A program made the translations under genes and the position numbers. A stretch of DNA of 12,747 nt, taken from positions 160,016-172,762 of the forward strand of contig CAMPET010000140.1 of assembly GCA_946803715.1 (NCBI GenBank). The letters run 5' to 3'. The number at the start of each line of letters is the position of its first letter. Positions within the stretch are counted from its first letter, which is position 1. Shown here one piece after another: positions 1-12,747 of the stretch. The notes beneath the pieces were generated by a model. It made no database searches. It worked only from the letters and a program-made list of their open reading frames with translations, and was not told the origin of the DNA. Source of the DNA: Beroe ovata. Taxonomy: Eukaryota; Ctenophora; Nuda; Beroida; Beroidae.

Positions 1-41
1 CCCCCCTCTCTCCCTTCTCACACTCCCCCTCTCTTCCTCAG

Positions 42-1318
42 GTCTGTGTACCGTGAGGAGGTTCCCCTGTTATCAGAGGGTGCAAAGAGCAGCACGGGTG
101 GTGCAGCTAGCCCGATGAAACAAGTTCACTCGCAACCATTCACTCAGAAAATCTCGGGTGTCCTGGCTCGGAATGTGAGCAACCCTCTTCTCAGGTTAGA
201 CTCGAATTAGAATCATAACAATCCGTGTTGAATCAATACACAAACACTCCATACAGTCATTACGTATCGACACTGTTGATATGATTGTTCTGTGGAATTT
301 ATTTTATGCAGATGAATGAGACAAAAGTAGCAATATCCTGGGAGTTCATATCAACAATTTCATATCCAGGTCTGGTGCAAGCTCGGGAATGTCTCAGAAA
401 GCGCTGCTGGAGCTTCTTATGAAGAGCTCACAGGTCTTCAAGGAGGAATACATAGCACGTCAGAGCAAGGCACGGTGTGAGATTCTCCATCATATGACCC
501 TACTACAGGTTCTAGCAAGTCCCGCTTTAATTGTTTGACAATAATTTTTCCAATTCTTGTTGGCCTGTCCAGTTTTCTCTAATTGTTGTCCGTCACCTTA
601 CATTGATACAATTTAGGAGCACCGATTATCCTCCATCCCTCTCTTCCCTGGAATTCTATAACTCGCTCCCCCAGGAACACCACTCGCAACACCAGGCTGA
701 TATTGCGGAGGTGGAGGCGAGTATAGCCGAGGTGTCGCGTGGAGCCACCTCCCTGAATGAGCGCGCCGCGCGCGTTTCAAAACGTCAACAGAGTCTCACT
801 CAGCGGTAAGAAGTGACGATAAAATTCACGATACAATAGTCATACATTAGCAAAAAGTTAACGTAAAGTTAACAAAGAGTTAACATAGAGTGTTACATAT
901 CGTCAGCTATAAAACCATCTCATTAGTGTAAATGCGCAGAGTATCGCAAGTTATGAGAGAAGTACAGTACCTTCTCCCGGCTCTGTCCAGCGCGGAAGTC
1001 TCGTTCAAGGAGGAAGTCACGCAGATGTCCCGGTCCCTCACCGCACTGGAGCAGGACGCTCAGCACCTGCAGCAGAAGTTGAAGTTCCAGACTAAAACAG
1101 CTCGAGAGTTACCCGTGCTGTCGTCTGATCAGCAGACACGAGTTAGAGCCATACTGGATGAGAAGTTAGTTTAAACTGGCATGTTCTTGTGAAATTGTGC
1201 CACTTAGGCACTATGTAGTGTGTTTTAGTCATAACTTCTACACATATTCCGTTTCAGCGACTCAAAGATAAATTCCCTTGTTTCTAAGATCAAAGCTGCC
1301 AACGCTCAACTCACTTGA
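42..1318 (+). CDS. NUP88: Nup88-like nucleoporin, C-terminal exons (5' end outside window)
   Basis: Five exons: 42-194, 370-508, 675-805, 940-1164 and 1258-1318 (TGA 1316-1318). All junctions are GT-AG and the phases close, giving 235 residues after one leading base. The family protein is a scaffold subunit of the Nup214-Nup88-Nup62 complex on the cytoplasmic face of the nuclear pore, with an N-terminal beta-propeller (not in the window) and a C-terminal coiled coil. The visible part matches the remembered vertebrate C-terminus in order: a linker ending 'ISGVLARNVSNPLL' (human-like 'IRSILQRSVANPAFL'), then 'SSQVFKEEYIARQSKARCEI' (like '[20 protein letters not shown]'), a long Glu/Gln/Arg-rich coiled coil, then 'TRVRAILDE' near the end (like 'KCIQSILKEE'). 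The polypyrimidine tract at 1-40 is the preceding intron's 3' end. The identity rests on remembered family sequence rather than a search; other coiled-coil nucleoporins are less likely. Confidence 0.86.
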
Positions 1319-1413
1319 CCAATGCTCTACTCACTGCTTGGGAAACCCTGCTGCAACGAATACTGTCTGATATATCTGACCCCTGGATGTCAAATGATTG
1401 CAATTTGTCGATT

Positions 1414-1419
1414 AATAAA
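1414..1419 (+). promoter_or_regulatory. Polyadenylation signal AATAAA of the Nup88 gene
   Basis: A canonical AATAAA hexamer lies 96 nt after the Nup88 stop codon, which is a normal spacing for a short 3' UTR. The cleavage site itself cannot be seen. Confidence 0.7.
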
Positions 1420-1599
1420 ACATGAATTATGGAGCATTCTGCATACTTTCACTTGACTGTGTTATTTTTCCTATTTTGGAGAATATTTCCATCAACTTAC
1501 TCCAGCTCACAAACCGATACCGTGATATGCTCGACTCCAGAATGACCACACCCCACTCCAGAATAAACACACCTCGCTACCATAGAATGGTAGACTAGG
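1420..1599. other. Short intergenic spacer and presumed SelO promoter/5' UTR
   Basis: Only about 180 bp separate the Nup88 AATAAA from the first SelO ATG, so the SelO promoter probably lies here or overlaps the Nup88 3' end. I see no TATA box. An imperfect tandem duplication beginning ACTCCAGAAT occurs at about 1534-1572. A TAG at 1591-1593 closes the SelO frame just before the chosen ATG. An unseen upstream exon cannot be excluded. Confidence 0.5.
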
Positions 1600-7101
<5,502 letters not shown>

Positions 7102-7213
7102 ACTCCCGGCACTGCACGCCCTGGGTGTTAACCTCCCGACGAGGGCGCTGCTGGGAGTCTTCCAGTCTTCATCTCCCCTTGACAACACTGTTTTAGGGGA
7201 GATGCTCTCTGCA

Positions 7214-7282
7214 GTTCTCATTTCTATGACGACACTTTCCAAAACCACTGAACGTGGAGGTGTGTGTCTGATATTTGAGAAC
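7214..7282 (+). promoter_or_regulatory. SECIS element, type 2, in the SelO 3' UTR
   Basis: Helix I is a perfect 7-bp pair, GTTCTCA (7214-7220) with TGAGAAC (7276-7282), followed by internal loop TTTCT/ATT. The non-Watson-Crick quartet is ATGAC (7226-7230) opposite TGAT (7269-7272), giving the expected U-U, G-A, A-G and N-N order. Helix II is 7231-7240 against about 7259-7268, ten positions with two T-T mismatches. The conserved unpaired A run is AAAA (7241-7244), 11 nt after the ATGA. A separate apical mini-stem, CCAC (7245-7248) with GTGG (7254-7257), makes it type 2. Its role is to recruit SBP2 and the Sec-specific elongation factor so that the upstream UGA is decoded as Sec. The pairing was drawn by eye, not computed. 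Confidence 0.92.
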
Positions 7283-7549
7283 AACTGTGAGTGTGAGAAA
7301 TGGTGATGACAGACTCAATATCAAATAAGCATCAAGTGGACGCTGAGCGAAATGATCGATTGCTATCTAATTTTACTGTCTTAGAATAACTACTGCTAAT
7401 CAGTACCACTGATTGTGGATTACTGGTCTTGTATTCTTGCAATTGTACCCCATTTCTATCAACCCAATTCCATAACTTACAATTCCAGTTACACTTGAAT
7501 ATGTAGGGGAATATATTTCAACTTTATGATTTATCATAACTTAGATGTT

Positions 7550-7555
7550 AATAAA
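7550..7555 (+). promoter_or_regulatory. Polyadenylation signal AATAAA, probable SelO 3' end
   Basis: This is the first canonical hexamer after the SECIS element, giving a 3' UTR of about 450-475 nt that includes the SECIS. The stretch 7283-7549 between them is AT-rich and shows no other feature. Confidence 0.65.
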
Positions 7556-7901
7556 AGTTATCTAACCTCTGTTTTGTGAGCATAATAAGAAAGCGTTCCC
7601 ACGTCGTATTGCGTGACCCAACCTGCCGCACCGCATTACAATTCACAGAGTAGAAAAGAGGTGCACATTTTTGGGACTTGGGTTGATGACGCGATTTCGA
7701 TGATTCAGAATGTGTTATTTTGTTTTGAGCTTTAAGAAGTTTGTTGTTTAGCTGGTGAAGTGGTTAATTTGATGATTTTATATTCAGTCAATTAATTTTC
7801 CTTTCGCCTGTAAGTGTACATGTGCCAGATCGGAGATGAAATTGAAAGATTTCGCCCCTTTATGATTGATGAACAATGCCTTGCCCGGCGGGCGACGATG
7901 T

Positions 7902-7967
7902 TTGTCAGATTTTATCTGGCCTCAGCTGTTTTTCGCTGCCGAATGTTATAATTATATTATCTGACAT
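7902..7967. mobile_element. Foldback MITE, TTGTCAGAT family (spacer copy 1)
   Basis: It begins TGTCAGATTTTATC at 7903, identical to the intron 3 element, and the nearest matching end is ATTATCTGACA at 7956-7966. No target duplication is visible. The same left end could instead pair with GGATAAAATCTGAC at 8656-8669, making a longer composite that encloses everything between. Its limits are therefore uncertain. Confidence 0.6.
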
Positions 7968-7969
7968 CT

Positions 7970-8047
7970 GTCCACTGTTCCTTGCGAGCGGTGCGCGCGC
8001 GCCTTAATTTCGGCTTTCGATGAAGGCGCGCGCAAGGAACAGTGGAC
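7970..8047. repeat. GC-rich long hairpin
   Basis: GTCCACTGTTCCTTGCG (7970-7986) is exactly complementary to 8031-8047, a 17-bp perfect stem. GCGCGCGCCTT (7995-8005) also pairs with AAGGCGCGCGC (8023-8033). The loop contains TTTCGATGAAGG, close to the TTCGATGAAG at the centre of the intron 3 MITE, so it is probably a related foldback element. Confidence 0.75.
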
Positions 8048-8081
8048 GCGGACGGACATATAACATCCGGCAAGTTTTTCG

Positions 8082-8255
8082 TTGTCAGATTATATGTGAC
8101 CTTTGTTTCTGATCGCACGCAAGAAACATGAACAGGTCAGGCTTGTAGGATTTCACCCTACCCTTGCTGGCGGGATTTTATCCCTGGCAAGGGCGGATTG
8201 AAAATCGCGCGCACCGAGGGTAGGGTAAAATCCTACAAACATGAACATCTGACAA
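8082..8255. mobile_element. Foldback MITE with 8-bp target duplication, interrupted by a second element
   Basis: The ends are TTGTCAGAT (8082-8090) and ATCTGACAA (8247-8255). GTTTTTCG flanks both sides (8074-8081 and 8256-8263), an exact 8-bp direct repeat as expected for hAT-type insertion. Removing the inner insertion leaves an element of about 60-70 bp whose TGTTTCT and AAGAAACA words also pair, matching the size of the other family members. An ACATGAAC direct repeat (8126-8133 and 8239-8246) surrounds the inner element. Confidence 0.7.
8143..8238. mobile_element. Nested 96-bp foldback element with 22-bp inverted repeats
   Basis: Left arm 8143-8164 (starting TTGTAGGAT) is complementary to right arm 8217-8238 (ending ATCCTACAA) with one mismatch in 22. 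Inside is a further hairpin, CCCTTGC (8161-8167) with GCAAGGG (8187-8193), around GGGATTTTATCCC. The ends differ from the TTGTCAGAT family, so this is a distinct non-autonomous element inserted into the other. A repeated ACATGAACA flanks it, but the left copy stands 8 bp outside the arm, so the true boundary is unclear. Confidence 0.75.
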
Positions 8256-8270
8256 GTTTTTCGCGTACAC

Positions 8271-8358
8271 CTTCATCGAATCATTCCACATTTGAATAAT
8301 TGCATGTGCATCGATGAAGCGCGCGCGCGAGAAACAGCCGCGAGCGGAGGTCAGATTA
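8271..8358. repeat. Further foldback remnant of the MITE family
   Basis: CTTCATCGA (8271-8279) pairs with TCGATGAAG (8311-8319). After it come GCGCGCGCGCGAGAAACAG and GAGGTCAGATTATGG, which resemble the interior and right end of the intron 3 MITE (GAAGAAACAG...AGGTCAGATAA). It is probably a diverged or truncated copy or the far side of a composite begun at 7902. Confidence 0.55.
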
Positions 8359-8413
8359 TGGATTTATTGATAAATTATTAAATATTAGATACTGATAGCC
8401 CCTGTCGAGAATA

Positions 8414-8465
8414 TGTGCACACGTTGCGCGCCCCTGTTCTACTCAGTGAACTGAAAAGTCGTAGA
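8414..8465. repeat. Dispersed direct repeat, copy A
   Basis: Starts TGTGCACACGTTGCGCG and ends AAAGTCGTAGA. It recurs at 8696-8755, and in part at 5831-5863 in a SelO intron. Confidence 0.75.
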
Positions 8466-8560
8466 AAGGAGACGCGCAGCGCGCGCGCGGAGTATTTGGG
8501 TCACGCAGCGCGGGAACACGAGAATATCGTTTCGCGCGCGGCGCAAACTTATTTTCAGAC

Positions 8561-8587
8561 GCTGATGCGCCCGTCGGGCGCATCAGC
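8561..8587. repeat. Perfect 12-bp GC-rich palindrome
   Basis: GCTGATGCGCCC (8561-8572), loop GTC, then the exact complement (8576-8587). It lies between the two copies of the dispersed direct repeat in a segment rich in GCGC words (8475-8545). It resembles a bacterial terminator but has no downstream T run and sits in a eukaryotic spacer, so it is more likely part of a mobile element. Confidence 0.8.
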
Positions 8588-8655
8588 GGTTAAGTTTAGT
8601 ATTGTGCATCAGTGCATTGTGTCGCTTAAAAAATGTGAAATATATTAATAGATCC

Positions 8656-8669
8656 GGATAAAATCTGAC
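8656..8669. repeat. Orphan MITE end GATAAAATCTGAC
   Basis: This is the same terminal word as the right end of the intron 3 MITE, here without a close left partner. It may be the right end of a composite starting at 7902 or a solo remnant. Confidence 0.5.
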
Positions 8670-8695
8670 TAGGCGATGCAAATGCTAGGCCCGGG

Positions 8696-8755
8696 TGTGC
8701 ACACATTGCGCGCCCCTGTTCTACTAATCTACTCAGTGAACTAGAAAGTCGTAGA
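8696..8755. repeat. Dispersed direct repeat, copy B
   Basis: Matches copy A over about 50 bp from TGTGCACAC to GTCGTAGA, with a small extra block containing a repeat of CTACT in the middle. Together with copy A it brackets the palindrome at 8561-8587, as long direct repeats would bracket an internal segment. Confidence 0.75.
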
Positions 8756-8759
8756 GCTA

Positions 8760-9714
8760 CGTTAGTGCGTGACCCATATAGCACATGACCGGACCCATAT
8801 AGTGCGGGAGTCCCTCCGATGCAAGTTTCAGCGTGAGAGGGCTGCATGCATTTTGCCATCGTCCTAATTTTTTGAAAATTCTTAGTTGTGTCTTGTAATG
8901 TACCCACCCTAATCCCAAGTGCTCTGTGTAGGCGTCTCTCAGTAAAATTTTGAGTGTATCTACAAAATTTCGCCTACTGGTGAAGCTTCCCGTCTTCAAT
9001 AAGATAGATATTAGCAATTTTACCTGCATGGGTTTTAATCCTCTACAGTTCAAGAAATTTCACTGCATGGTGGTGGACATGGAGCTGTGAAGGATACAAA
9101 ACCATGCTGTTGGTGCATCATATATGATGAAGTTTTGAAAAAGCTCACTGATTCCTAACAGATACAAATCTATTCCATTACAGCTCATGTATATCAATCA
9201 CACTGAAAGTATTGATCTGCTTCCATTTAATTAGCTGAAAGTTAGATGTTTCCTTGTATCATAGATCATATCAAGCTACAAACCTGACAAATACATCTCA
9301 ATTCAACCATTTTTATCCTATTTGTGTGGCAGCTCAAACTTGGTAGGACCAAAGTATGGGGATTTTTGCTGAAAATCTGGTCTGGTCTCCTGTCTCTGTT
9401 TTTTGCATGGATGATGATGTCAAGGTTCAGTTGGTCAGAAGACCTTTGCAGTTGGTTTTGTTTTAAGCCCACTCAATAAAATTGTCAATACCTATAACAA
9501 TAGAATATGATATTATTTCAAATTTAGATTTAATGAAGACATGAATAAGTCTTTCTTTTATGTATCACATCTCACTGTGTCCTCTGTTAGTGTTTAGTGT
9601 GAGTACCCCCTCTTTCAACTAGTGATTTGTCGGTACAAGATTAAGATTGTAATAGAGACATTCTTATAATAAAACCTTACACTGTACTGACTAATTTTAC
9701 ACCTCAGTGAAAAA
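8760..9714. other. Gene-free AT-rich spacer upstream of the acylase gene
   Basis: No convincing exon, RNA gene or repeat array is seen. GACCCATATAG occurs twice at 8771-8802. The last part probably contains the acylase promoter, a noncoding first exon, or both. Open frames here on the minus strand have no recognisable protein features. Confidence 0.5.
9683..9707 (+). promoter_or_regulatory. 3' splice-site-like sequence just before the acylase ATG
   Basis: TGACTAAT is followed by TTTTACACCTCAG ending at 9707, seven bases before the ATG at 9715. This is a branch-point-like word plus a pyrimidine-rich tract and CAG. It suggests that the first coding exon is an internal exon, with either an upstream noncoding exon or a trans-spliced leader. 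Confidence 0.45.
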
Positions 9715-12351
9715 ATGAGTATGGTGTCAAAACAGGATAGTTTGATAGCTTGTAACATATTTATCATCATTGGGCTCATCCTATCCCATTGGGCGTTCAA
9801 CAACTTATTTGATTATCAATATGCTGGAATGTCTCGTTTGGAATCAATATCTGGTTCAAATATCACCTTTACTCGATCAGAACATCTCACTCTCATTGGC
9901 TCTGGAGGTAATAACATTCAGGACATTTACAAAGCTCTTGGGTGGATGCATGCAAAAGACAGATATGTTCAACTGTGTCTTATGAGGCTAGCATCACAAG
10001 GACGCTTAACAGAAACATTTCCTTTTGATGAAATGAATTTGAAGTTTGACCTCCTTGCCAAGCAATTTGATTTTCAGAGCAAGAGCAAGTCCCACATTGC
10101 TTCATATAATCCAGATGGAATTGCACTTGAAGTATTGAATGCCTATACTGAAGGGATAAATCATTACCTTGAGACACATAACCGACCATTGGAATTCGTG
10201 ATCACAAATTATTATCCAGAAAAATTCAAACCCTCCGATGTTACTGCATTTATGGCATTTGTGTCGTTTGTTGGGTTGAATGAAATATGCCTTGGAATTG
10301 AGAAGACAATACTGGAGTTCATTAATTCTGAAAGTTTCTCTACAGTGTTCTTGAAAGACATGTTCCAACCTCATCTAAATAACCTGACTGAGCATAATAT
10401 TGACATTTTCAAAAGCATCAAGCACCTCAAATCTAATGATGGATTGAGATCTGCTTTTATACCATCCATTGTCAACAGCAATAACTGGGTTGTATCAGGT
10501 AAGGAGATTTTTAGTAGGATTTATGAGAAATGATGTTGAAATCTGAATGCAGGGAATTCCACTGTTTTTCATCCCAGGTGCACTGTCAAGTAGTGGAATG
10601 CCAATCATGAGTGGCGACCCTCATCTTGATGTTTCTAAAACACCAAACACTTTTTATGAATCTTCACATATCTTGGAGGATGGGAGGGCATTCTTTGGAA
10701 TATCTGTTCCGGGTATGATCTGTATTAACGCATTTTGAGCAAAATCCCAATCTCTTGAACCATTTTCATGAGTCCAGACTGAATGATTTTGTATGCACAG
10801 GAATTCCAGTCCTGCTCATGGGAAGGAATAACGATGTATCATTCACCCTGACTTATGGAATGATGGATATGGCTGATTACTTCCTTGAGAATGTCACTGA
10901 TGGTCATTATGAGCGAGATGGAGAGCTGATTCCACTGCAGCGTAGAGAGTATCTCATTGCTGGGCGGAAAGTGTTATTCTACGAAACAGCAGAGGGTCAC
11001 ATCATTGAACGTTATACTGAAGATTATGACAAGGACATTGAAGACGGAATCTACCTCGCGATCAATCTCCCTCAACAAGTCAATGAAGTTTCCTTCAGAC
11101 AGTCATTCCTTCCCCTGTCAGAGTCTGTGATGCATGCACAAACCATGCTACCGCAGTCCATGCTCTGTTCCAACTATCTCTTAGCTGACACTGATGGTAA
11201 CATCGGGTACCAACAAACAGGAAGTATTCCTCTCAGACCAACAGGGACTGGACTGCTGCCGCTACCTGCCTGGGACTCTAGAAATCTGTGGACTGGTCAG
11301 TGATTTCTCATGTAGCTCTAGTTCACACTCTCTGGCTCTAGTTCACACCTTTGTCACGATCCCCGGAAGTCATCCGAGTTGATCAAATGATTAACAAAGT
11401 CCACTACTCCCAGGTTTCTTGTCTGACTCTGACTACAAAAGGACGCTTAACCCTCCTGAGAACTTTCTTGCAACTGCAAACAACTGGATTCAAGATCCCG
11501 ATAAGCCATGTGTCTCTACATATCCGGCATTACCTACAAGGATAAACAGGTTCGTTCTAAATACGTTTTAGGCAAAGTGAAGCCGAACAGCTATCTAGGT
11601 ATCATGGGAAGCCATGTTTTATTTTGATAACCTTTATCGTCAGGATAACCTCTTTACTGAAAAGTAGTTCCAATCACTCAGTGGAAGACATGATGCGGTA
11701 TCAGAGTGATTCCTTCAGTTCCATTGCTGACTCTGTAATTCCTCGTCTCGACCCATACCTGCCCAAATCAGGTAAAAATTGAAAGGAGTCGCCTTGAATT
11801 GTGACCCAATCCTTTGTTCCCCCTCCCCAATTTCTGGTGTTCTCTCAATTTCTGATATTCCCACTTTTCACCATTTTGGTCCTTATATCTTTACTTTTTC
11901 ATCAGGGATAGGTAATGAGCTGAGGAACTGGAATCGAGTATTCAAGACGGAGTCCCGACCCGCTGCCCTGTGGTTCCAGTTTTGGGAGCTGTTCGTAGCC
12001 AATGTTAACAAGGTATTCCTGGGGAGTGAGAATGTGGATCGGATGAAGAACATTGTGTTCAGCAAGTACACCTTCACCAAGATCGCTCTGTACGGACTGG
12101 AACACGGACAAGTGGACGGACATGACATAACCCCCATTCTGAAGAGTAGCATTGAGACAGTCCTTGATCGTTATGAGGGTCTACGGTATAAAGATGTTAC
12201 GTACTACTCGTCAAACAATATATTCTTCTCGGGCAAACTGCCAAAATTCCTCGGATTCGACATAGGACCCCACCCCGTGAGCAGTGGGCTGGAAGTGCTC
12301 AAGATTGGTGTTGTAACGGAGTACTACGGAGCTCCTTGTATCTTCTCACAG
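9715..12351 (+). CDS. Penicillin acylase/AHL acylase-like Ntn hydrolase (S45), membrane-anchored; 3' end outside window
   Basis: Six exons: 9715-10498, 10578-10712, 10801-11295, 11414-11549, 11644-11771 and 11906-12351. All are GT-AG and phases close, giving 708 residues. Residues 10-28 form a hydrophobic segment after K6, a signal peptide or type II anchor. The alpha region has the family motif GWMHAKDRYVQ...ASQGRL. The beta chain starts at Ser255 in NSNNWVVSG. Counting from it, SGDPHL puts His at beta23 and LATANN puts Asn at beta241, the positions known in penicillin G acylase/PvdQ-type enzymes. Such enzymes self-cleave before the Ser and hydrolyse amide bonds of acylated substrates. Several N-x-S/T sites fit a lumenal or extracellular location. 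About 50-100 C-terminal residues are missing. The true substrate cannot be read from sequence. Confidence 0.93.
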
Positions 12352-12747
12352 GTGAATCACCTTCTCACCTCTTCTATAAAATTCCCAAAATTTCATTTAG
12401 TCTAATTTAGTGTAATTGAGTAAAGTAGCAAACGTATCATAGATACGTTTTTAGTTTTCTTCACGAGTTTGAACTAGTTTGACTATCATCTTTAAATTTT
12501 TTATGTTCCCTCACATTGTATCATGTATCATGTAAATGAGGTATAGTTATTGTGTGTGGGTTTTCACCCTGGTTTATAGTTGACACACTGGTGCAGCCCC
12601 CAAAGTGGGGAGATAGCAAGAAATTTCACTGTTCCTGAGCTTGCAATAGCTTACAGCAGTTCTATAATGCAGCATGGCAAGTGTTGTTGTATTCAAATAC
12701 CTGACCCCCCCTTTACTCTATCCCCCCCCCTTTACTCTATCCCCCCT
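12352..12747 (+). other. Start of acylase intron 6, with hairpin and terminal C-rich tandem repeat
   Basis: It follows the donor at 12352 (gtgaat). I find no continuation exon with the expected C-terminal S45 motif, so the intron probably extends past the window. AAACGTATC (12430-12438) pairs perfectly with GATACGTTT (12442-12450). From 12705 to the end, a unit of C-run plus TTTACTCTAT is repeated at least twice. Confidence 0.6.

Noticed and set aside
8561-8587. Rho-independent terminator
   Set aside because: The hairpin lacks a T run and the surrounding genes are eukaryotic with spliceosomal introns.
8415-8648. A 77-residue frame with Ala/Arg-rich sequence
   Set aside because: It covers the direct repeat and the palindrome; the composition comes from GCGC words and there is no family resemblance.
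8626-9053. Minus-strand open frames of 93-98 residues
   Set aside because: They overlap dispersed repeats and AT-rich spacer, show no motif, and have no splice-supported partners.
10543-10552. Earlier acceptor (GAATGCAG) for acylase exon 2
   Set aside because: Joining there shifts the frame, loses the SGDPHL motif and soon meets a stop; the acceptor at 10577 keeps the family sequence.

Overview
The window is nuclear DNA from a eukaryote with many short introns. Every coding region recognised is split by GT-AG introns, mostly 75-310 bp; the exceptions are two longer SelO introns of about 0.47 and 1.3 kb. The gene content (a metazoan-type Nup88, a Sec-containing selenoprotein O and a penicillin-acylase-family Ntn hydrolase), the compact spacing and the small foldback transposons suggest an early-branching animal, sponge-like, or a close unicellular relative. 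That taxonomic reading is inference. All three genes lie on the + strand. I built the exon models by hand from splice sites, reading phase and remembered family sequences; in each, the coding length and phases close exactly.

Layout: (1) 42-1318 holds the last five coding exons of a Nup88 nucleoporin gene (N-terminus off the left edge), with an AATAAA at 1414. (2) 1600-7101 is a complete 14-exon selenoprotein O gene. Its third-last codon is TGA (7090-7092), read as selenocysteine, followed by Ser-Ser-stop, and a well-formed type-2 SECIS element lies in the 3' UTR (7214-7282). Its introns carry a 73-bp foldback MITE, a ~115-117-bp satellite array, a 13-bp perfect hairpin and several microsatellite-like arrays. 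(3) 7560-9714 is a gene-free spacer. Its left half is a nest of foldback elements sharing TTGTCAGAT ends, one interrupted by a second element, plus GC-rich hairpins and a dispersed direct repeat. Its right half is AT-rich with nothing recognisable. (4) 9715-12351 holds the first six coding exons of a membrane-anchored penicillin acylase/AHL acylase-like (MEROPS S45) Ntn hydrolase. The catalytic Ser beta1, His beta23 and Asn beta241 positions are intact; the C-terminus runs off the right edge.

Nothing shows that the three genes work together. SelO is expected to AMPylate mitochondrial proteins, Nup88 belongs to the cytoplasmic face of the nuclear pore, and the acylase would act on amide substrates in the secretory pathway or outside the cell. 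The most notable items are the Sec/SECIS pair, which stop-codon-based annotation would truncate, its CxxxU rather than CxxU spacing, the intron-bearing bacterial-type acylase, and the nested MITE family with an 8-bp target duplication.
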